Assembly (NCBI GenBank): GCA_046330455.1
Contig: JAXLSU010000002.1
Location: 248,001-312,000, forward strand
Direction of reading: 5' to 3'
Origin: CAVQXR01 sp046330455
Lineage (GTDB): Bacteria; Actinomycetota; Thermoleophilia; Gaiellales; Gaiellaceae
DNA length: 64,000 bases
This document shows, piece by piece, positions 1 through 9,246 of this stretch. The number at the start of each line of letters is the position of its first letter. The first letter of the stretch is position 1. The position numbers and the translations under genes were made by a program. The notes under the pieces were generated by a model. The model was given only the letters and a program-made list of their open reading frames with translations. It did no database searches and was not told where the DNA came from.

Positions 1-892
1 GACCGAGCTCGGCGAGGATGTCCTCGGTCGGCTCGAGCCTGAGCTCCCAGGGGCGGCCGTCCTTCCTGCGCTTCCGGTCGAGAGCCTGGGCCGGCCGGTA
101 GTCGGCCACGGCCGCAGCCATCACGACGACGTCGGCATCGCCCCGGGCGAGCGTCTCGCGTGCGAGCTCGGCCGCGGTCGGAGTCTCGACGACCTCGACG
201 CCGGCCGGGAACGGCACGGCGAGGTTCGCGGCGAGCAGCGTGACGTCGGCGCCACGCCGTACCGCCTCCGCCGCGACGGCCGCGCCCATCCGCCCGCTCG
301 AGCGGTTGCCGAGGTAGCGGACGGTGTCGAGCGGCTCGCGTGTCCCGCCGGCGGTCACGAGCACGGTGCGCCCGCGCAGCGGGCCGGCCCGCCCTGCCCC
401 GAGCAGCTCGGCGCAGCGCTCGGCGATCGTTCCGGGCTCGCTCATGCGGCCGGGGCCGACCTCGCCCTCGGCGAGCTCGCCCTCCTCCGGGCCCACGATC
501 TCGACGCCCCGTGCGCGCAGCAGCCCGGCGTTGGCCTGCGTGGCCGGGTGGAGCCACATCCGGACGTTCATCGCCGGCGCGACGAGGATCGGCCCCGCGA
601 AGGCGAGCGCGAGCTGGGTGAGCACGTTGTCCGCGAGCCCGTGGGCGAGCTTCGCGAGCGTATTCGCCGAGAGCGGCGCGATCACGAGCAGGTCGGCCCG
701 CACGAGGTGCGGGTACAGGTCGTCGGGCATCGTGTTGCGCGCGAGACCCTCGAACGTCGTCCGGGACACGAACCGCTCGGCGCCAGGCGTGAGGACGGGC
801 GTGAGCTCGTGGCCGGCCTTCACGAGCAGCCGGCACAGCTCGCACGCCTTGTAGGCGGCGATCCCTCCCGTCACTCCGAGAACGATGCGCAC
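1..892 (-). CDS. coaBC: Phosphopantothenoylcysteine decarboxylase / phosphopantothenate-cysteine ligase (CoaBC), 3' end cut by the window
   Basis: Bifunctional coenzyme A biosynthesis enzyme: the CoaC half decarboxylates phosphopantothenoylcysteine and the CoaB half ligates cysteine to phosphopantothenate. The reading frame starts at a GTG (892-890) with AGGAGG three bases upstream and runs off the left edge, leaving about 297 residues. The N-terminus reads VRIVLGVTGGIAAYKACEL, the flavoprotein FMN-binding start. The decarboxylase signature PAMNVRMW lies near residue 110. The CoaB Rossmann start TVLVTAGGTREPLD follows near residue 190, then NRSSGRMG. The last gene of the pyr-mihF-gmk-rpoZ-coaBC run; the C-terminal part of the ligase domain is outside the window. 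Confidence 0.95.
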   Translation of the reverse strand, partial: MRIVLGVTGGIAAYKACELCRLLVKAGHELTPVLTPGAERFVSRTTFEGLARNTMPDDLYPHLVRADLLVIAPLSANTLAKLAHGLADNVLTQLALAFAGPILVAPAMNVRMWLHPATQANAGLLRARGVEIVGPEEGELAEGEVGPGRMSEPGTIAERCAELLGAGRAGPLRGRTVLVTAGGTREPLDTVRYLGNRSSGRMGAAVAAEAVRRGADVTLLAANLAVPFPAGVEVVETPTAAELARETLARGDADVVVMAAAVADYRPAQALDRKRRKDGRPWELRLEPTEDILAELG

Positions 893-944
893 GGGCCTCC
901 TGGCTGGTCGAGGTGGGCCGGGGTCCCGGCCGGCTCCCGCCCCG

Positions 945-1178
945 CTAGCTGCGGTACTCGGCCCGCACCTTGCCGGCCGCGATCTCCTCGAACGCGATCG
1001 TCAGGTAGTTCTTCGACCGCGATTCGACGAGCGGCGGCGGGAACTCGTCGAACGTGCCCTCGCCGAGCTGGTGGTGGTAGTTGTTGATCTGACGGGCCCG
1101 CTTCGCGGCTGCGATCACGAGCGCGTACCGGGAGCCGTCAACGTTCTTCAGCAGTGTGTCGATCCTGACGTTGTGCAT
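945..1178 (-). CDS. rpoZ: RNA polymerase omega subunit
   Basis: Small subunit that helps assemble the beta' subunit into RNA polymerase. 77 residues, near the usual actinobacterial length; the N-terminus MHNVRIDTLLKNVDGSRYALV and the segment AAAKRARQINNY are typical of the family. It sits between gmk and coaBC, the standard order. A TAGAAT box lies at 1188-1193 (minus), nine bases before the ATG, so rpoZ may have its own promoter with almost no leader besides readthrough from gmk. The identification is secure; the promoter is inference from the box. Confidence 0.95.
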   Translation of the reverse strand: MHNVRIDTLLKNVDGSRYALVIAAAKRARQINNYHHQLGEGTFDEFPPPLVESRSKNYLTIAFEEIAAGKVRAEYRS

Positions 1179-1221
1179 ATGCCGGAGATTCTAGCTGCCG
1201 CCGGGCACGCGCCGGAGCCTC

Positions 1222-1845
1222 TCAGCACACCGGGGCGCCGGCCCCGCAGACGATCGCCGCGAGCTCTGCGACGGCACGGTCGACATCGTCGTTGACGACG
1301 ACGTGGTCGAAGTCCGGCGCCTCGTCCATCTGGCGCCTCGCGAGGTCGAGACGCTCCCCGATCTCCCCGGCGCTCTCGGTCGCCCGTTCGCGAAGCCGCC
1401 GCTCGAGCTCCTCGAAGGCGGGCGCGGCGATGAACACCGTGACCACGCCGGGACGACGCAGGGCCACCTCCTTCGCTCCCTGGGTCTCGAGCTCGAGCAC
1501 GCAGCTTCGGCCGGCCGCGAGGATCCGGTCGACCTCGGCGTTCAGCGTCCCGTACCGCTGACCCGACACGTACTCGACGTGCTCGAGGAACTCACCGGCC
1601 GCAACGCGGCGCTCGAACTCGGCCAGGGCGAGGAAGTGGTACTCGCGGCCGTCGAGCTCGCCGGCGCGGCAGGGCCGCGTCGTCGCCGAGATCGCGACGG
1701 CGAGCGCGGGACAGCGGGCGAGCAGCGCCCGGATCAGGGTCCCCTTGCCCGCGCCCGAGGGCCCGGTGATCACGAACAGCCTGGGCCCTCCTGGCGGCGC
1801 CTCCGTCTCGGGGGCCCCGTGGGCTCCAGGATCCTCGTGGGGCAC
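1222..1845 (-). CDS. gmk: Guanylate kinase
   Basis: Phosphorylates GMP/dGMP to GDP/dGDP with ATP in the cytoplasm. 207 residues with a P-loop GPSGAGKGT near residue 28 after a short non-conserved N-terminal tail rich in Pro and Glu, then the GMP-binding segment SATTRPCRAGELDGREYHF. It starts three bases after the mihF stop codon, so the two are almost certainly co-transcribed. Pairing of gmk with mihF and rpoZ is the normal actinobacterial arrangement. The start could also lie slightly downstream, closer to the P-loop, since the first 20 residues carry no family feature. Confidence 0.96.
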   Translation of the reverse strand: MPHEDPGAHGAPETEAPPGGPRLFVITGPSGAGKGTLIRALLARCPALAVAISATTRPCRAGELDGREYHFLALAEFERRVAAGEFLEHVEYVSGQRYGTLNAEVDRILAAGRSCVLELETQGAKEVALRRPGVVTVFIAAPAFEELERRLRERATESAGEIGERLDLARRQMDEAPDFDHVVVNDDVDRAVAELAAIVCGAGAPVC

Positions 1846-1848
1846 GTG

Positions 1849-2178
1849 CTAGGCCCGGAACAGGTTGACGAGCTCCTCGCGCTGCCGCTCGGACAGCCCG
1901 GCCACGGTCTTCGACTGGCTGATCCGGCACTGGTTCAGGAAGCGGCCCGCCTTCACCCGCCCGAACTTCGGGACGGCGAGGAGCACGTCGAAGACCTTTG
2001 CCGTCCCCACGTAGTCGGGCGGGTCGGCAAGGATCTCGTCGATCTGGACCGCGCCCGCCTTCAGGTCACGCTTCAGCTGTGCGCGCCGCACCCTGACCTC
2101 GTTCGCGCGGGCGAGCGCATCCATTCGCTGGTCGAGCGACCGCGTCGGTGCCTGGGCCTGCGATTTGAGTGCGGTCAC
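1849..2178 (-). CDS. mihF: Actinobacterial integration host factor (MihF)
   Basis: Nucleoid-associated DNA-binding protein of the actinobacterial IHF type, unrelated in fold to E. coli IHF; it bends DNA and affects replication and recombination. 109 residues; the conserved core runs from ALARANEVRVRRAQLKRDL to KFGRVKAGRFLNQCRIS and includes a helix-two-turn-helix region. It starts with GTG at 2178. A TAGAAT box (2187-2192, minus) stands eight bases before the start, suggesting a promoter here in addition to pyr operon readthrough. In most actinobacteria pyrF lies directly upstream; here pyrD does. Confidence 0.93.
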   Translation of the reverse strand: MTALKSQAQAPTRSLDQRMDALARANEVRVRRAQLKRDLKAGAVQIDEILADPPDYVGTAKVFDVLLAVPKFGRVKAGRFLNQCRISQSKTVAGLSERQREELVNLFRA

Positions 2179-2211
2179 GGGCCGGGATTCTAGCCCGCTT
2201 CCGCCGAGCGT

Positions 2212-3135
2212 TCAAGAGCGATTCTCCGTGGAAATCGCCACATTTCCGGTCTGCGCGGAGACGGTGTTCTCCACAGGCTTCTCACCGGCAAGACCCCGCT
2301 CTCCGAGCGCGATTCCGCACAGCTTCGCCGGGTTGTCCACACCCCTCGCACGGGCCTCGGCAGCCAGCTCGTCGCGAATCCGCGCGGGTGCTCCGGGATC
2401 GGTGAACAGCACGGTACCGAGCCCGATCGCGCTCGCGCCGACCGCGAGCAGCTCGAGCGCGTCCCGCCCGCAGGCGACCCCGCCCATCCCCACGATCGGC
2501 AGCTCGACCGCTCCGGCACACGCATACACGGCGGCGAGCGCGATCGGACGAAGGGCCGGTCCGGACAGCCCGCCCGCGCCGGTCGAGAGCCGGGGAGCGA
2601 GCGTTCGCTCGTCGAGCGCAAGCCCGCGAATCGTGTTGACGAGCGAGAGGCCGTCGGCTCCGGCCGCTGCCGCGGCCCGCGCGACCTCGGCGATGTCCGG
2701 GACGGCGGGCGAGAGCTTCGCGTAGAGCGGCTTCGACGTCGCCTCGCGCGCGGCGCTCACGATCTCCCACGCGCTCTCGTACGGGGCAGCCACGTTCGGG
2801 CACGACACGTTGAGCTCGATCACCGACACCTCGGCTCGATCGTCGAGAAGCGCGCACGAGCGCGCGTACTCCTGCGCGGCGAACCCTCCGACGGACACCC
2901 AGAGCGGCACGGGCAGCTCCGCGAGCAGCGGGAGGTGGTCGGACACGAACGCCTCGATGCCCGGGTTCGCGAGCCCGATCGTGTTGAGCATCCCGACGTC
3001 GGTCTCCGCGATTCGCACCGGGGGATTGCCGTCGCGTGGAAGCGGCGTGACCGTCTTCGTCACGAAGGCGTCGAGCCCGGCCACGACCTCGGGCGCCGTG
3101 AGCGCGTCGAGGCAGCCGGACGCGTTCAGGATCAC
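2212..3135 (-). CDS. pyrD: Dihydroorotate dehydrogenase class 1B, catalytic subunit
   Basis: FMN enzyme oxidising dihydroorotate to orotate, with electrons passed through PyrK to NAD+. 307 residues from a GTG start at 3135 that overlaps the pyrK stop by four bases (GTGA), so translation is coupled. The active-site segment ELNVSCPNV carries the catalytic cysteine that distinguishes class 1 from class 2 enzymes; FVTKTVTPLPRDGNPP is the FMN/substrate region and GMGGVACGRDALELLAVGA the phosphate-binding end. About 20 residues after the conserved C-terminus (a Ser/Thr/Asn-rich tail) have no obvious counterpart in the family. No pyrF follows; mihF starts 33 bases later. Confidence 0.94.
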   Translation of the reverse strand: MILNASGCLDALTAPEVVAGLDAFVTKTVTPLPRDGNPPVRIAETDVGMLNTIGLANPGIEAFVSDHLPLLAELPVPLWVSVGGFAAQEYARSCALLDDRAEVSVIELNVSCPNVAAPYESAWEIVSAAREATSKPLYAKLSPAVPDIAEVARAAAAAGADGLSLVNTIRGLALDERTLAPRLSTGAGGLSGPALRPIALAAVYACAGAVELPIVGMGGVACGRDALELLAVGASAIGLGTVLFTDPGAPARIRDELAAEARARGVDNPAKLCGIALGERGLAGEKPVENTVSAQTGNVAISTENRS

Positions 3136-3836
3136 GCAGCCGCCCTCGCTGCGGGAAGGACACGGTCGGGCGTGAGCACCGGGCCCTCGACGCAGAGGCG
3201 CTTCAGCCGGCCGTCGATCTCCACCACGCAACCGAAGCACGCACCGTAGCCACACGCCATCGGTGCCTCCCAGGCGAGCTGGGCGCGCGGAGCCAGCGAG
3301 GCGACGGCCCGGAGCATCGGCTCTGGCCCGCAGGCGAGGACGCCGCGCCCGTCGAGGTCACCGAGCTCTGCGAGCGGCTCTGTCACGAGCACCGGGTCGA
3401 TCACCACCTCGGCTCCCGGCAGGAGCGCCGCCGCCTCCGCATGCCAGGCCGAGCGGAACCCGAGCAGGGCCGGGACGTCGCCGAGCGCGGCGGCGGTGAA
3501 CGGGAACGGGGCGATCCCGATGCCGCCGCCGACGAGCACGGGGCGCGGGACGTCGAGCTGGAAGCCGTTGCCGAGCGGTCCGAGGATGCGAAGGCTCGCC
3601 CCGGGCTCCACCGCCGCGAGCGCCCGCGTGCCCGGCCCGACCGGATCGATCAGGAACCCGAGCTCGGTGCGCGTCTCGAGGCACAGGCTCATCGGTCGCG
3701 GCAGCAGCCGGCCCGGGGCCTCGAGCATGAAGAACTGGCCGGGGACGCCCGCCTCGAGCCCGCCCCGCTCGACCCGGAGCAACCGGTACGGGCCGATCCC
3801 CTCGGCACCGGCCACCCGCACGAGCTGCCTACGCAA
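3132..3836 (-). CDS. pyrK: Dihydroorotate dehydrogenase electron transfer subunit
   Basis: FAD and [2Fe-2S] protein linking PyrD to NAD+. Ferredoxin-reductase-type N-terminal barrel, FAD motif LPRPMSLC near residue 50, nucleotide-binding VGGGIGIAPFPF near residue 108, and a C-terminal cluster region with cysteines in GYGACFGCVVEI and KRLCVEGP that matches the PyrK CxxxxCxxC...C pattern. The start is uncertain: TTG at 3836 has AGGAG just upstream and overlaps the carB stop; GTG at 3821 is an alternative. Its 3' end overlaps pyrD. With pyrD it shows that this organism uses the NAD-linked class 1B enzyme. Confidence 0.9.
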   Translation of the reverse strand: MRRQLVRVAGAEGIGPYRLLRVERGGLEAGVPGQFFMLEAPGRLLPRPMSLCLETRTELGFLIDPVGPGTRALAAVEPGASLRILGPLGNGFQLDVPRPVLVGGGIGIAPFPFTAAALGDVPALLGFRSAWHAEAAALLPGAEVVIDPVLVTEPLAELGDLDGRGVLACGPEPMLRAVASLAPRAQLAWEAPMACGYGACFGCVVEIDGRLKRLCVEGPVLTPDRVLPAARAAA

Positions 3837-6800
3837 CGCGCTCCTGGAGCGACATCGCCCCTTCGCGACGGGCGCGTGCGATCGCATCGACCGCCGCGTC
3901 GGCGCCCCCGATCGTCGTGATGCAGGGAATTCTCGCGACGAGCGCCGCCTCCCGGATCCGGTAGCCGTCACCGCGGGCACCGCCGCCCTTCGGCGTGTTC
4001 ACGACGAGGTCGCAGCGGCCGCGACGGATCTGGTCGACGACCGTCTGCCCGCTTCCCTCCTCGGTCACCTTCCGGACGCGATCGACCGGGATCCCCGCCG
4101 CGGCGAGGACGCCCGCGGTTCCCGCCGTCGCCTGGAGCGCGAACCCGAGCTCGTGCAGGGCGCGCCCGATCCGCGCGGCCGCGGGCTTGTCGGCATCGCA
4201 CACCGAGATGAACGCGACTCCGCCGGTCGGGAGCGGCCGGCCCGCGGCACGCTCGGCCTTCGCGAACGCCGAGGGGAAGTCGCTCGCGGTCGCCATGACC
4301 TCGCCGGTCGAGCGCATCTCCGGCCCGAGCACCGGATCAGCGCCGGGAAAACGGCCGAACGGGAACACCGAGGCCTTGACGCTCACGTGCCGCACCGCCC
4401 CCTCGGGCGGCAGCTCGAGCGCGGCGAGGCGCTCGCCGAGCGAGAGCCTGCATGCGGCCTCGACCATGTTGACGCCGATCGCCTTGCTCGCGAACGGCAC
4501 CGTCCGCGACGCGCGCGGGTTCGCCTCGATCACGAACAGCTCGTCTCCGACGAGGGCGAGCTGGATGTTGACGAGCCCGACGACGCCGAGCTCGACGGCG
4601 AGCCGCCGGGCCGCCTCCCGGACCCGCTCGAGCTCGGAGGCGGTGAGCGAGCTCGGCGGGAGGACGCAGCTCGAGTCGCCGGAGTGGACGCCGGCCTCCT
4701 CGACATGCTGCATCACGGCCGCGACGTGGGCCTCGTTCCCGTCGCAGAGGGCATCGACGTCGATCTCGGTGGCGCCCTCGAGGAATCGGTCGACGAGAAT
4801 CGTCGCGTGGGCGAGCGCCGGGTCGGCCGGGATGTCCTCCGGCCCGAAGCAGACGTGCATGTTGCGGCCGCCGAGGACGTAGGAGGGCCTGATCAGGACC
4901 GGGTAGCCGATCCGCTCGGCGATCTCGACAGCCTCGTCCCGGCTGCGTGCGATCCCCCAAGCCGGCACACGAAGCCCGAGCTCCTCGCACAGCGACGCGA
5001 AGCGCTCGCGGTCCTCGGCGAGATCGACGGCGTCGTACGGAGTGCCGAGGATGGGCACCCCGGCCGCCTCGATCGTGCGGGCGAGCTTCAGCGGTGTCTG
5101 CCCGCCGAACTGGATCACGACGCCGAGCGGCCGTTCACGCTCGCAGATCTCGAGCACCTCCTCGGCGCCGAGCGGCTCGAAGTAGAGACGGTCAGAGGTG
5201 TCGTAGTCCGTGGAGACCGTCTCGGGGTTGCAGTTGACCATGACCGCCTCGTAGCCGAGCGCGCGGTAGGAGCGCGCGGCGTGAACGCAGCAGTAGTCGA
5301 ACTCGATCCCCTGGCCGATCCGGTTCGGGCCCGAGCCGAGGATCACGACCGAGCGACCGGTCGCCGGTGCGCTCTCCCCCTCCTCGCCCCAGGTCGAGTA
5401 CAGGTAGTTGGAGCGAGCGTCGACCTCGCCGGCGCAGGAGTCGACGCGCCGGTAGGCGGGGCGCACACCCTGCGTCCAGCGGGCCAGGCGGGCGTACTCC
5501 TCGTCGGTTCCGCAGGCGGCGCCGATGGCGGTATCCGACCAGCCGCTCGCCTTCAGCTCGACCCAGCGTTCTGCGCTCAGCTCCTCCACACGGGTCGCTG
5601 TGGACAGGACCTGCCGAGCCTCCTCGAGCTGCTCGCGAAACCAGGGATGCAGCCCTTCCGGAAGCTCGTCGAGGGTACGCCACGGCGTCGTCGCCCCCCG
5701 GTCGAGCTCGCGTGAGCGCATCGCCTTGAGGAAGGCCTCGGTGAACGTGCGGCCGATCCCCATCGCCTCGCCGACCGACTTCATCTGGGTTCCGAGCCCG
5801 GTGTCGGCGCCCGGGAACTTCTCGAACGCGAAGCGTGGGAACTTGACGACGACGTAGTCGAGCGTCGGCTCGAAGCTGGCCGGCGTCGTCTGCGTGAGGT
5901 CGTTCGGGATCTCGTCGAGCGTGTAGCCGACGGCGAGCTTGGCGGCCACCTTCGCGATCGGGTAGCCCGTTGCCTTCGAGGCGAGCGCCGAGGAGCGCGA
6001 GACGCGCGGGTTCATCTCGATCACGCAGACCTCGCCCGTCTCACGGTCGCGCGCGAACTGGATGTTCGAGCCGCCGGTCTCGACTCCGACCGCGCGGATG
6101 ATCGCCGCGGACGCGTCGCGCAGCTCCTGGTAGGCCTCGTCGGAGAGCGTCATCTGGGGTGCGACGGTGACCGAGTCTCCGGTGTGGACGCCCATCGGAT
6201 CGAGGTTCTCGATCGAGCAGACGATCACGACGTTGTCGGCCCGGTCGCGCATCACCTCGAGCTCGAACTCGTCCCAGCCGCGGACCGACTCCTCGACGAG
6301 GACCTGCCCGATCGGGCTCTCACGCAGGCCGTGCTCGACCTGGCGATGGAGCTCGTCAACGGTCTCGACGAACCCTCCCCCGTGGCCGCCGAGCGTGAAC
6401 GCGGGCCGGACGACGGCCGGGAGCGACACACCGCGGACCTCCTCGAGCGCGTTCACGATCCGGCTGGACGGAACGCGCAGGCCGACCGACTCGACGACCT
6501 GGCGAAACAGCTCACGGTCCTCGGCGCGGCGAATCACGTCGACCGAGGCGCCGAGCAGCTCGATCCCGAGCTCGTCCAGCACGCCGGCCTGGGCGAGGAC
6601 GGTCGCGAGGTTCAGGGCCGTCTGGCCGCCGAGCGTGGGCAGCACCGCGTCCGGCCGCTCGCGGCGCAGCACGGCGGCGACGCCTTCGAGGTCGAGCGGC
6701 TCGAGGTACGTCCGGTCGGCGAAGCCGGGGTCTGTCATGATCGTCGCCGGGTTCGAGTTGACGACGATCGTCCGGTACCCCTCGTCGCGGAGCACCTTCA

Positions 6801-6900
6801 GCGCCTGGCTTCCCGAGTAGTCGAACTCACAGGCCTGGCCGATCACGATCGGGCCGGCTCCGATCACGCAGATCGACTGTAGATCAGGCCGCCTTGGCAA
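3829..6900 (-). CDS. carB: Carbamoyl phosphate synthase large subunit
   Basis: Makes carbamoyl phosphate from bicarbonate, ammonia supplied by CarA, and two ATP. 1,023 residues, slightly short for the family. Two homologous ATP-grasp halves are visible: the first begins with GAGPIVIGQACEFDYSG near residue 15, the second with GSGPNRIGQGIEFDY past the middle; the allosteric MGS-like domain occupies roughly the last 130 residues. I choose the TTG at 6900 as start because it yields the family N-terminus MPRRPDLQSICVIG and overlaps the carA stop by 17 bases. It is followed by pyrK with an overlap. Confidence 0.96.
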   Translation of the reverse strand: MPRRPDLQSICVIGAGPIVIGQACEFDYSGSQALKVLRDEGYRTIVVNSNPATIMTDPGFADRTYLEPLDLEGVAAVLRRERPDAVLPTLGGQTALNLATVLAQAGVLDELGIELLGASVDVIRRAEDRELFRQVVESVGLRVPSSRIVNALEEVRGVSLPAVVRPAFTLGGHGGGFVETVDELHRQVEHGLRESPIGQVLVEESVRGWDEFELEVMRDRADNVVIVCSIENLDPMGVHTGDSVTVAPQMTLSDEAYQELRDASAAIIRAVGVETGGSNIQFARDRETGEVCVIEMNPRVSRSSALASKATGYPIAKVAAKLAVGYTLDEIPNDLTQTTPASFEPTLDYVVVKFPRFAFEKFPGADTGLGTQMKSVGEAMGIGRTFTEAFLKAMRSRELDRGATTPWRTLDELPEGLHPWFREQLEEARQVLSTATRVEELSAERWVELKASGWSDTAIGAACGTDEEYARLARWTQGVRPAYRRVDSCAGEVDARSNYLYSTWGEEGESAPATGRSVVILGSGPNRIGQGIEFDYCCVHAARSYRALGYEAVMVNCNPETVSTDYDTSDRLYFEPLGAEEVLEICERERPLGVVIQFGGQTPLKLARTIEAAGVPILGTPYDAVDLAEDRERFASLCEELGLRVPAWGIARSRDEAVEIAERIGYPVLIRPSYVLGGRNMHVCFGPEDIPADPALAHATILVDRFLEGATEIDVDALCDGNEAHVAAVMQHVEEAGVHSGDSSCVLPPSSLTASELERVREAARRLAVELGVVGLVNIQLALVGDELFVIEANPRASRTVPFASKAIGVNMVEAACRLSLGERLAALELPPEGAVRHVSVKASVFPFGRFPGADPVLGPEMRSTGEVMATASDFPSAFAKAERAAGRPLPTGGVAFISVCDADKPAAARIGRALHELGFALQATAGTAGVLAAAGIPVDRVRKVTEEGSGQTVVDQIRRGRCDLVVNTPKGGGARGDGYRIREAALVARIPCITTIGGADAAVDAIARARREGAMSLQERVA

Positions 6901-7936
6901 GGCTCGCCACCTCCTCGACCCAGTGCTCGATGAGCGGCCAGGCGTCGTGCGGGCCCGGGCCCGCCTCGGGATGGAACTGAACGGAACGGATCTCCGCGGA
7001 GGCGAGCGCAAGGCCCTCCACGGTGCCGTCGTAGAGCGAGACGTGGCTGACCTCGGGGCCGTCGCCCTCGACCGCGAACCCGTGGTTCTGGCTCGTGACG
7101 AGCACGCGGCCCGTCCGGACGTCCTGCACCGGGTGATTGGCACCCCGGTGGCCGAACGGCAGCTTGTAGGTGCGGTGGCCGAGCGCGAGCCCGAGCAGCT
7201 GGTGCCCGAGGCAGATGCCGAGGATCGGCGTCCGGCCGAGCAGCTCGCGGACGGTCTCGACCTGCTCGGGTAGCGCCGCGGGATCGCCGGGGCCGTTCGA
7301 GAGCAGGACGCCGTCGGGACGACGCTCGAGGATCGCCTCCGCGGGCGTATCGTGCGGGACGACCGTGACCCGCGCGCCCGCGGCTGCGAGCCGCCGGACG
7401 ATCGAGCGCTTCGTCCCGTAGTCGACGAGCACGATCCGTGCTCCTGCGGAACCGACCTCGTAGGGCTCGCGGCACGACACTGCCTCGACGAGCGCCCGGC
7501 CGGCCATGTCCGGCTGGGCTTGCACCCGTGCGAGGACGTCGGCCGGGTCGTGGTGCCCGCCCGCGATCGCGGCTCGCATCGCGCCGGCCGAGCGGAGCTT
7601 CAGCACGAGGCTTCGCGTGTCGATGCCGTCGAGCGCGACGACACCCCGGTCGGCGAGCCACCGGCACCACTCGGTGCCGGCGGCGCGCCGCATCAGGATG
7701 CCCTTCGCCGCAACTCCGGTCGACTCGAGCCGGGCCTCCGAGACCCCGTAGTTGCCCACCATCGGCACCGTGAAGCACACGATCTGCTCCGCAAAGCTCG
7801 GGTCGGTCGCGACCTCCTGGTACCCGGTCATGCCGGTCGTGAACACCGCCTCGCCGAAGGAGACCCCGGCGGAGGCGACGGATCGCCCGCGGTACACGGA
7901 GCCGTCCTCGAGGACGAAGAAGCCTGGCTCGCTCAT
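6884..7936 (-). CDS. carA: Carbamoyl phosphate synthase small subunit
   Basis: Glutamine amidotransferase subunit that delivers ammonia to CarB. 350 residues. The N-terminal CPSase domain has GEAVFTTGMTGYQEV; the class I amidotransferase domain has the nucleophile cysteine in GICLGHQLLG near residue 243 and the catalytic His/Glu in QFHPEAGPGPHD near residue 322. Its ATG overlaps the pyrC stop by four bases (ATGA), and its end overlaps carB, so it is tightly coupled within the operon. Confidence 0.97.
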   Translation of the reverse strand: MSEPGFFVLEDGSVYRGRSVASAGVSFGEAVFTTGMTGYQEVATDPSFAEQIVCFTVPMVGNYGVSEARLESTGVAAKGILMRRAAGTEWCRWLADRGVVALDGIDTRSLVLKLRSAGAMRAAIAGGHHDPADVLARVQAQPDMAGRALVEAVSCREPYEVGSAGARIVLVDYGTKRSIVRRLAAAGARVTVVPHDTPAEAILERRPDGVLLSNGPGDPAALPEQVETVRELLGRTPILGICLGHQLLGLALGHRTYKLPFGHRGANHPVQDVRTGRVLVTSQNHGFAVEGDGPEVSHVSLYDGTVEGLALASAEIRSVQFHPEAGPGPHDAWPLIEHWVEEVASLAKAA

Positions 7937-9246
7937 CGCTCGAACGCCACCTTCCCGTTCGCGACCGTCATCGCGACCGCTCCGTGGAGCGTCTCTCCGA
8001 GCAGCCAGGAGTTCGTCGACTTCGAGCGCAAGCCGCGCTCCTCGACGCGCCAGGACGCCCCGAGATCGAGCAGGACGAGGTTCGCCTTCGCCCCGGCCGC
8101 GACGCGGGGCCGGGGCAGGCCCCAGATCCCGGCCGGGCCGGCGCTCATCCGCTCGAGGATCAGCTCGAGCGGGAGCACCCCGGGCTCCACGAGCCGGGTG
8201 TAGAGGGAGGCGAACGCCGTCTCGAGGCCCGTGACGCCGTTCGGCGCCTCCTCGAAGGGCACCTCCTTCTCGTGCCGTGCGTGCGGCGCGTGGTCGGTCG
8301 CGATTGCCGCGATCGTTCCGTCACGCAGGCCGGCGATCAGTGCCTGTCGGTCCTCCTCGGCCCGCAGCGGGGGGCTCATCTTCACGTTCGAGTCGAGGCT
8401 GCGCACGGCCTCGTCGGTGAGGCACAGGTGGTGCGGGCTCACCTCGGCGCTCGCCGCGACCCCGGCGCCCTGTGCCCGGCGCACCGCCTCGACCGACTCG
8501 CGGGCCGAAAGGTGCAGGATGTGCAGCGGGCTGCGCTCGTAGCCGGCGAGGGCGAGGTCACGCTCGACCATCGTCGACTCGCCGATCGACGGGTAGCCGC
8601 CCAGCCCGAGCGCGGCCGAGACGGGCCCCTCGTGCATGTGGGCTCCGCGCGTCAGCGCCGGGTCCTCCTCGTGGAGGGCGATCAGCCCGCCCGAGGCGTG
8701 GTTGTACTGGAGGGCCCGGCGCAGCAGCGAGGCGGAGACGACCGGCTTCCCGTCGTCCGTGAAGCCCGCGGCGCCGCGCTCGGCGAGCTCGACCATCTCG
8801 GTCAGCTCGGCGCCGGCCAGCTCCTTCGTGATCGAGGCGAGGAAGCCGACCGGGATCGCGGCGGTCTCGATCGCCGTCTCGACGAGCGATCCGAGCACGG
8901 CGGCCGAGTCCACGACCGGGTCGGTGTTCGGCATCGCGAGGATCGCGCAGAACCCGCCCGCGGCTGCGGCCGCCGTCCCCGAGGCGATGTCCTCCTCGTC
9001 CTCGCGACCCGGCGTGCGCAGGTGGACGTGGGGATCGACGAAGGCCGGGGCGAGCAGGAGGCCGGCAGCCTCGATCGTCCGGTGCCCGGAGGCCTCGAGC
9101 CCCGTTCCGAGCTCGGAGACGACCCCCGCGTCGATCCGCACGTCGAGCGTCGCGTCGACGCCCTCGATCGGGTCGAGGACGCGTGCACCCCGGATCAGCA
9201 GGTCGTCGACGCGGCCGTTCCCGCCGAAGAGGAGCTGGCGCGACAT
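7933..9246 (-). CDS. pyrC: Dihydroorotase (type I)
   Basis: Zinc hydrolase closing N-carbamoyl-aspartate to dihydroorotate. 437 residues from the ATG at 9246, which overlaps the pyrB stop (TGATG). Metal ligands are visible in DPHVHLRTPG near residue 58, and the catalytic Asp in ATDHAPHARHEKE near residue 305. The amidohydrolase barrel is followed by the C-terminal beta domain KANLVLLDLGASW. It stands between pyrB and carA, the normal order for actinobacterial pyr operons. Confidence 0.96.
   Translation of the reverse strand: MSRQLLFGGNGRVDDLLIRGARVLDPIEGVDATLDVRIDAGVVSELGTGLEASGHRTIEAAGLLLAPAFVDPHVHLRTPGREDEEDIASGTAAAAAGGFCAILAMPNTDPVVDSAAVLGSLVETAIETAAIPVGFLASITKELAGAELTEMVELAERGAAGFTDDGKPVVSASLLRRALQYNHASGGLIALHEEDPALTRGAHMHEGPVSAALGLGGYPSIGESTMVERDLALAGYERSPLHILHLSARESVEAVRRAQGAGVAASAEVSPHHLCLTDEAVRSLDSNVKMSPPLRAEEDRQALIAGLRDGTIAAIATDHAPHARHEKEVPFEEAPNGVTGLETAFASLYTRLVEPGVLPLELILERMSAGPAGIWGLPRPRVAAGAKANLVLLDLGASWRVEERGLRSKSTNSWLLGETLHGAVAMTVANGKVAFER

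Noticed and set aside
3496..5715. 739-codon open frame on the plus strand
   Set aside because: Antisense to carB, which is certain. Composition is Arg/Asp/Ala-rich shadow sequence caused by high GC.
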